Source: Nostoc mirabile CHAB5784 (lineage in GTDB: Bacteria > Cyanobacteriota > Cyanobacteriia > Cyanobacteriales > Nostocaceae). From it: DNA of 64,000 bases. The translations under genes and the position numbers were made by a program. Each line of letters begins with the position of its first letter. Position 1 is the stretch's first letter. Location: assembly GCF_020829645.1 (NCBI RefSeq), contig NZ_JAIVFS010000008.1, forward strand, positions 62,001 through 126,000. Direction: 5' to 3'. A model generated the notes under the pieces. It saw nothing but the letters and a program-made list of their open reading frames with translations. It searched no databases and was not told the origin of the DNA. Below are positions 62,378 through 64,000 of this stretch, piece after piece.

Positions 62378-62683
62378 TTACGCATCACGACTCGTAACTT
62401 TTGACCGATCAATGCTTCCATCCTCGGTAAGGAGGATGGGGTCGTTGTCTGGTTTAAATACAAGTCGTTTACCACCTTCTAGGTTTACTGCAAATTCACC
62501 TGCCCTATCTCCTTTTAAGGGATGGGGATGACCTGCAAACAATTCCTTGAGACAGCTAACAGCTGCAAGGTCAGCCAATCGGGCTGTCAATTTCTTGGCA
62601 CAGTTTGTACCCAATTTTCTTTGCGCTAGGTTTTGTTGTTCGCATAGCTTTTGCAGTTTGCCGTCAGCGAAGGTGATTTCCAT
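62378..62683 (-). CDS. RelE/HigB-type toxin, C-terminal altered
   Basis: The 101-aa protein has a RelE/HigB-like fold: MEITFADGKLQKLCEQQNLA (residues 1-20), KKLTARLADLAAVSCLKELF (about 30-49), GEFAVNLEGGKRLVFKP (about 62-78). Its normal end after SKVTS (about 12 residues with an I.D.H-type finish) has been replaced by RDA and a stop by the palindromic insertion. Such a toxin would cleave mRNA on the ribosome, but the lost end often carries a catalytic residue, so activity is doubtful. ATG start. The pair order, toxin first, is typical for HigBA. Confidence 0.75.
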   Translation of the reverse strand: MEITFADGKLQKLCEQQNLAQRKLGTNCAKKLTARLADLAAVSCLKELFAGHPHPLKGDRAGEFAVNLEGGKRLVFKPDNDPILLTEDGSIDRSKVTSRDA

Positions 62684-62772
62684 GCGTTACCAGACTAATA
62701 TAAGTTTACCATTTTGGTAAATAAATTTGTTATGTTTCTAGAGAATCTAGGATATCAACTAATCAGCAACGC

Positions 62773-63909
62773 CTAAAAATCTACCCCTCGTTTAAGTTCT
62801 ACACCTTGATTAGCATAGTGTTTGTGGCAATAAACCTCTGAGTGGACGCTAGCCAAGTCGAAGTATGCGGGTGGATTTTGGCAGCGACCAGTAATAATGA
62901 TTTCGGTGTCGCGGGGTTTGCGGAGTAAAGCTTGGACAATGGGTTCAACGGGGAGTAATTCTAAGTCTACGGTGGGATTGAGTTCATCAAGAATAATAGT
63001 TTTATATAGACCAGAGGCGATCGCAACTTTAGCGATTTCCCAACCCCGTTCGGCTTCTACGTAGTCTAATTCTTGCCGGGAATTTCGCCAGACGATCGCA
63101 TCTCCACCACAGCGCTGATGATCCACCACTTCTGGATATGACTGCTGCAAGGCGGCGATCGCAGCGTCTTCTGTGTAGCCAGTACCACCTTTAAGCCACT
63201 GCATAATCAGCACACGGGTAGACCCAGGATGATTGATTCCCCTACCAATGGCCTGTAAGGCTTTGCCCAAAGCACTAGTAGACTTGCCTTTACCAGCACC
63301 AGTATAAATTTCAATCCCCTCAAGGAAGAGAGCTTTAGCTGTTGGGTGGTGATGAGGTTTCATTTCTGAGTGCAAATCTGCAATATCGAGCAACTTTTGC
63401 GGTGCGGCGCGTCCGGTAGCAATGATTTCCAACTCTTGGGGTTTGGATTTTAATGTCCGCACTACTTCATCTACTGCTAGCAAACCCAAATCCAGAACCG
63501 GGTTAATTTCATCCAAAACGACAACTGAATATAAACCACTAGCGATCGCGCCTTTGGCTACATCCCAACCCCGCATCGCTTCATCTCGGTCAAAAGTGGT
63601 AATTTCGTCATGACCAAAAAATTCGGCTCTTCCAGTGCGAACCTGGTCAATTAAATGAGGAAACCCGCGTTGCAAAGCTGCGATCGCACCATCTTCGTCA
63701 TAATCACGTTCAGGCCCTTTTAAAAACCGTAGCAGTAAAACGCGGTTAGAATTGCTAGGCGTATTTATCCCCAAGCCAATAGAGCGCAAAACCACCCCCA
63801 AAGCCGCTTGGGACTTACCTTTACCCACGCCATCGTAGACGTGAATTTGACCAACGAGCCGTTCCTGTCGCACTTGCGCCGTGCGAATACCAATACCGTT
63901 CCTTGTCAT
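62773..63909 (-). CDS. cobO: tandem-fused cob(I)yrinic acid a,c-diamide adenosyltransferase (CobO-CobO)
   Basis: The 378-aa protein has two copies of the CobO/BtuR fold (about residues 15-195 and 200-375). Copy 1 has Walker A GVGKGKSQ (about 27-34), LRFLKGP and VVVLDEINPV; copy 2 has GAGKGKST (about 207-214), MQWLKGG and IILDELNPT. CobO enzymes transfer the adenosyl group of ATP to cob(I)yrinate diamide in B12 synthesis or salvage. Normal CobO is about 190-200 aa, so this is a duplication fused head to tail, with both P-loops intact. It stands alone on the minus strand with an ATG start; other cobalamin genes are not nearby. Confidence 0.88.
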   Translation of the reverse strand: MTRNGIGIRTAQVRQERLVGQIHVYDGVGKGKSQAALGVVLRSIGLGINTPSNSNRVLLLRFLKGPERDYDEDGAIAALQRGFPHLIDQVRTGRAEFFGHDEITTFDRDEAMRGWDVAKGAIASGLYSVVVLDEINPVLDLGLLAVDEVVRTLKSKPQELEIIATGRAAPQKLLDIADLHSEMKPHHHPTAKALFLEGIEIYTGAGKGKSTSALGKALQAIGRGINHPGSTRVLIMQWLKGGTGYTEDAAIAALQQSYPEVVDHQRCGGDAIVWRNSRQELDYVEAERGWEIAKVAIASGLYKTIILDELNPTVDLELLPVEPIVQALLRKPRDTEIIITGRCQNPPAYFDLASVHSEVYCHKHYANQGVELKRGVDF

Positions 63910-64000
63910 TTCTCAAAAGCTATAAGTGGCAATCTTTAATCTTACCTAACGTCTTATACTCTTAGGTAGAGAAACTGCTCCTCTGATGCATCAGTATCAT

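Overview
The window reads as the chromosome of a filamentous, probably heterocyst-forming cyanobacterium of the Nostoc/Anabaena group. The signs are frequent HIP1-type GCGATCGC sites, 7-bp tandem repeats (STRR type), many small palindromic and MITE-like repeats, a large STAND/WD40 protein, a multi-domain hybrid histidine kinase, and cyanobacterial families such as DUF3124, DUF4058 and the short RRM protein Rbp. No rRNA, CRISPR array or convincing tRNA was seen. All functions are read from sequence alone.

Region 1-16 kb is accessory and repeat-worn. It holds a membrane protein, a MocR-type regulator remnant, a nitrate/sulfonate-type permease that has lost its coupling loop, small acetyltransferases and VOC proteins. 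It also holds a sulfur-scavenging set (dienelactone hydrolase, SsuA-like lipoprotein, SsuD, NtaA/SnaA monooxygenase), with a second SsuA-like lipoprotein at 14.2 kb. The same 11-mer lies upstream of both sulfur loci. A methyltransferase pseudogene lies between them.

Region 16-22 kb carries a 5'-nucleotidase-like metallophosphatase and an unusual PdxJ between two inverted composite repeats, then a methyltransferase-like gene, a MazEF module, and DUF4926 and IS1 remnants. Region 22-33 kb is the most distinctive gene set: a RoxA-sized diheme cytochrome c divergent from an ordered run of Old Yellow Enzyme, diheme cytochrome, 4-TM protein, paralogous diheme cytochrome, lipoxygenase, ABM-type monooxygenase and saccharopine-dehydrogenase-like reductase. 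The run ends at a strong terminator. It looks like a redox system for polyunsaturated lipid or isoprenoid oxygenation. The lipoxygenase ends in Thr instead of the usual Ile.

Region 33-56 kb mixes housekeeping genes (infC, ilvN/ilvH, gatB, a CPA1 antiporter, a TrkA-type protein) with a class A beta-lactamase-like protein, an MFS/HEAT fusion and a 1678-aa STAND NTPase with 14 WD40 repeats. Several coding regions have been entered in frame by repeats otherwise found between genes. Downstream of gatB lies a cluster of nested MITEs, then two tandem copies of a small-RNA-like unit with a terminator hairpin.

Region 56-64 kb encodes a 1380-aa hybrid kinase in which one PAS domain carries all LOV photoreceptor signature residues. 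It overlaps a response regulator-diguanylate cyclase, suggesting a blue-light to c-di-GMP pathway. A HigBA-like toxin-antitoxin pair damaged by a palindrome follows, then a tandem-fused CobO.
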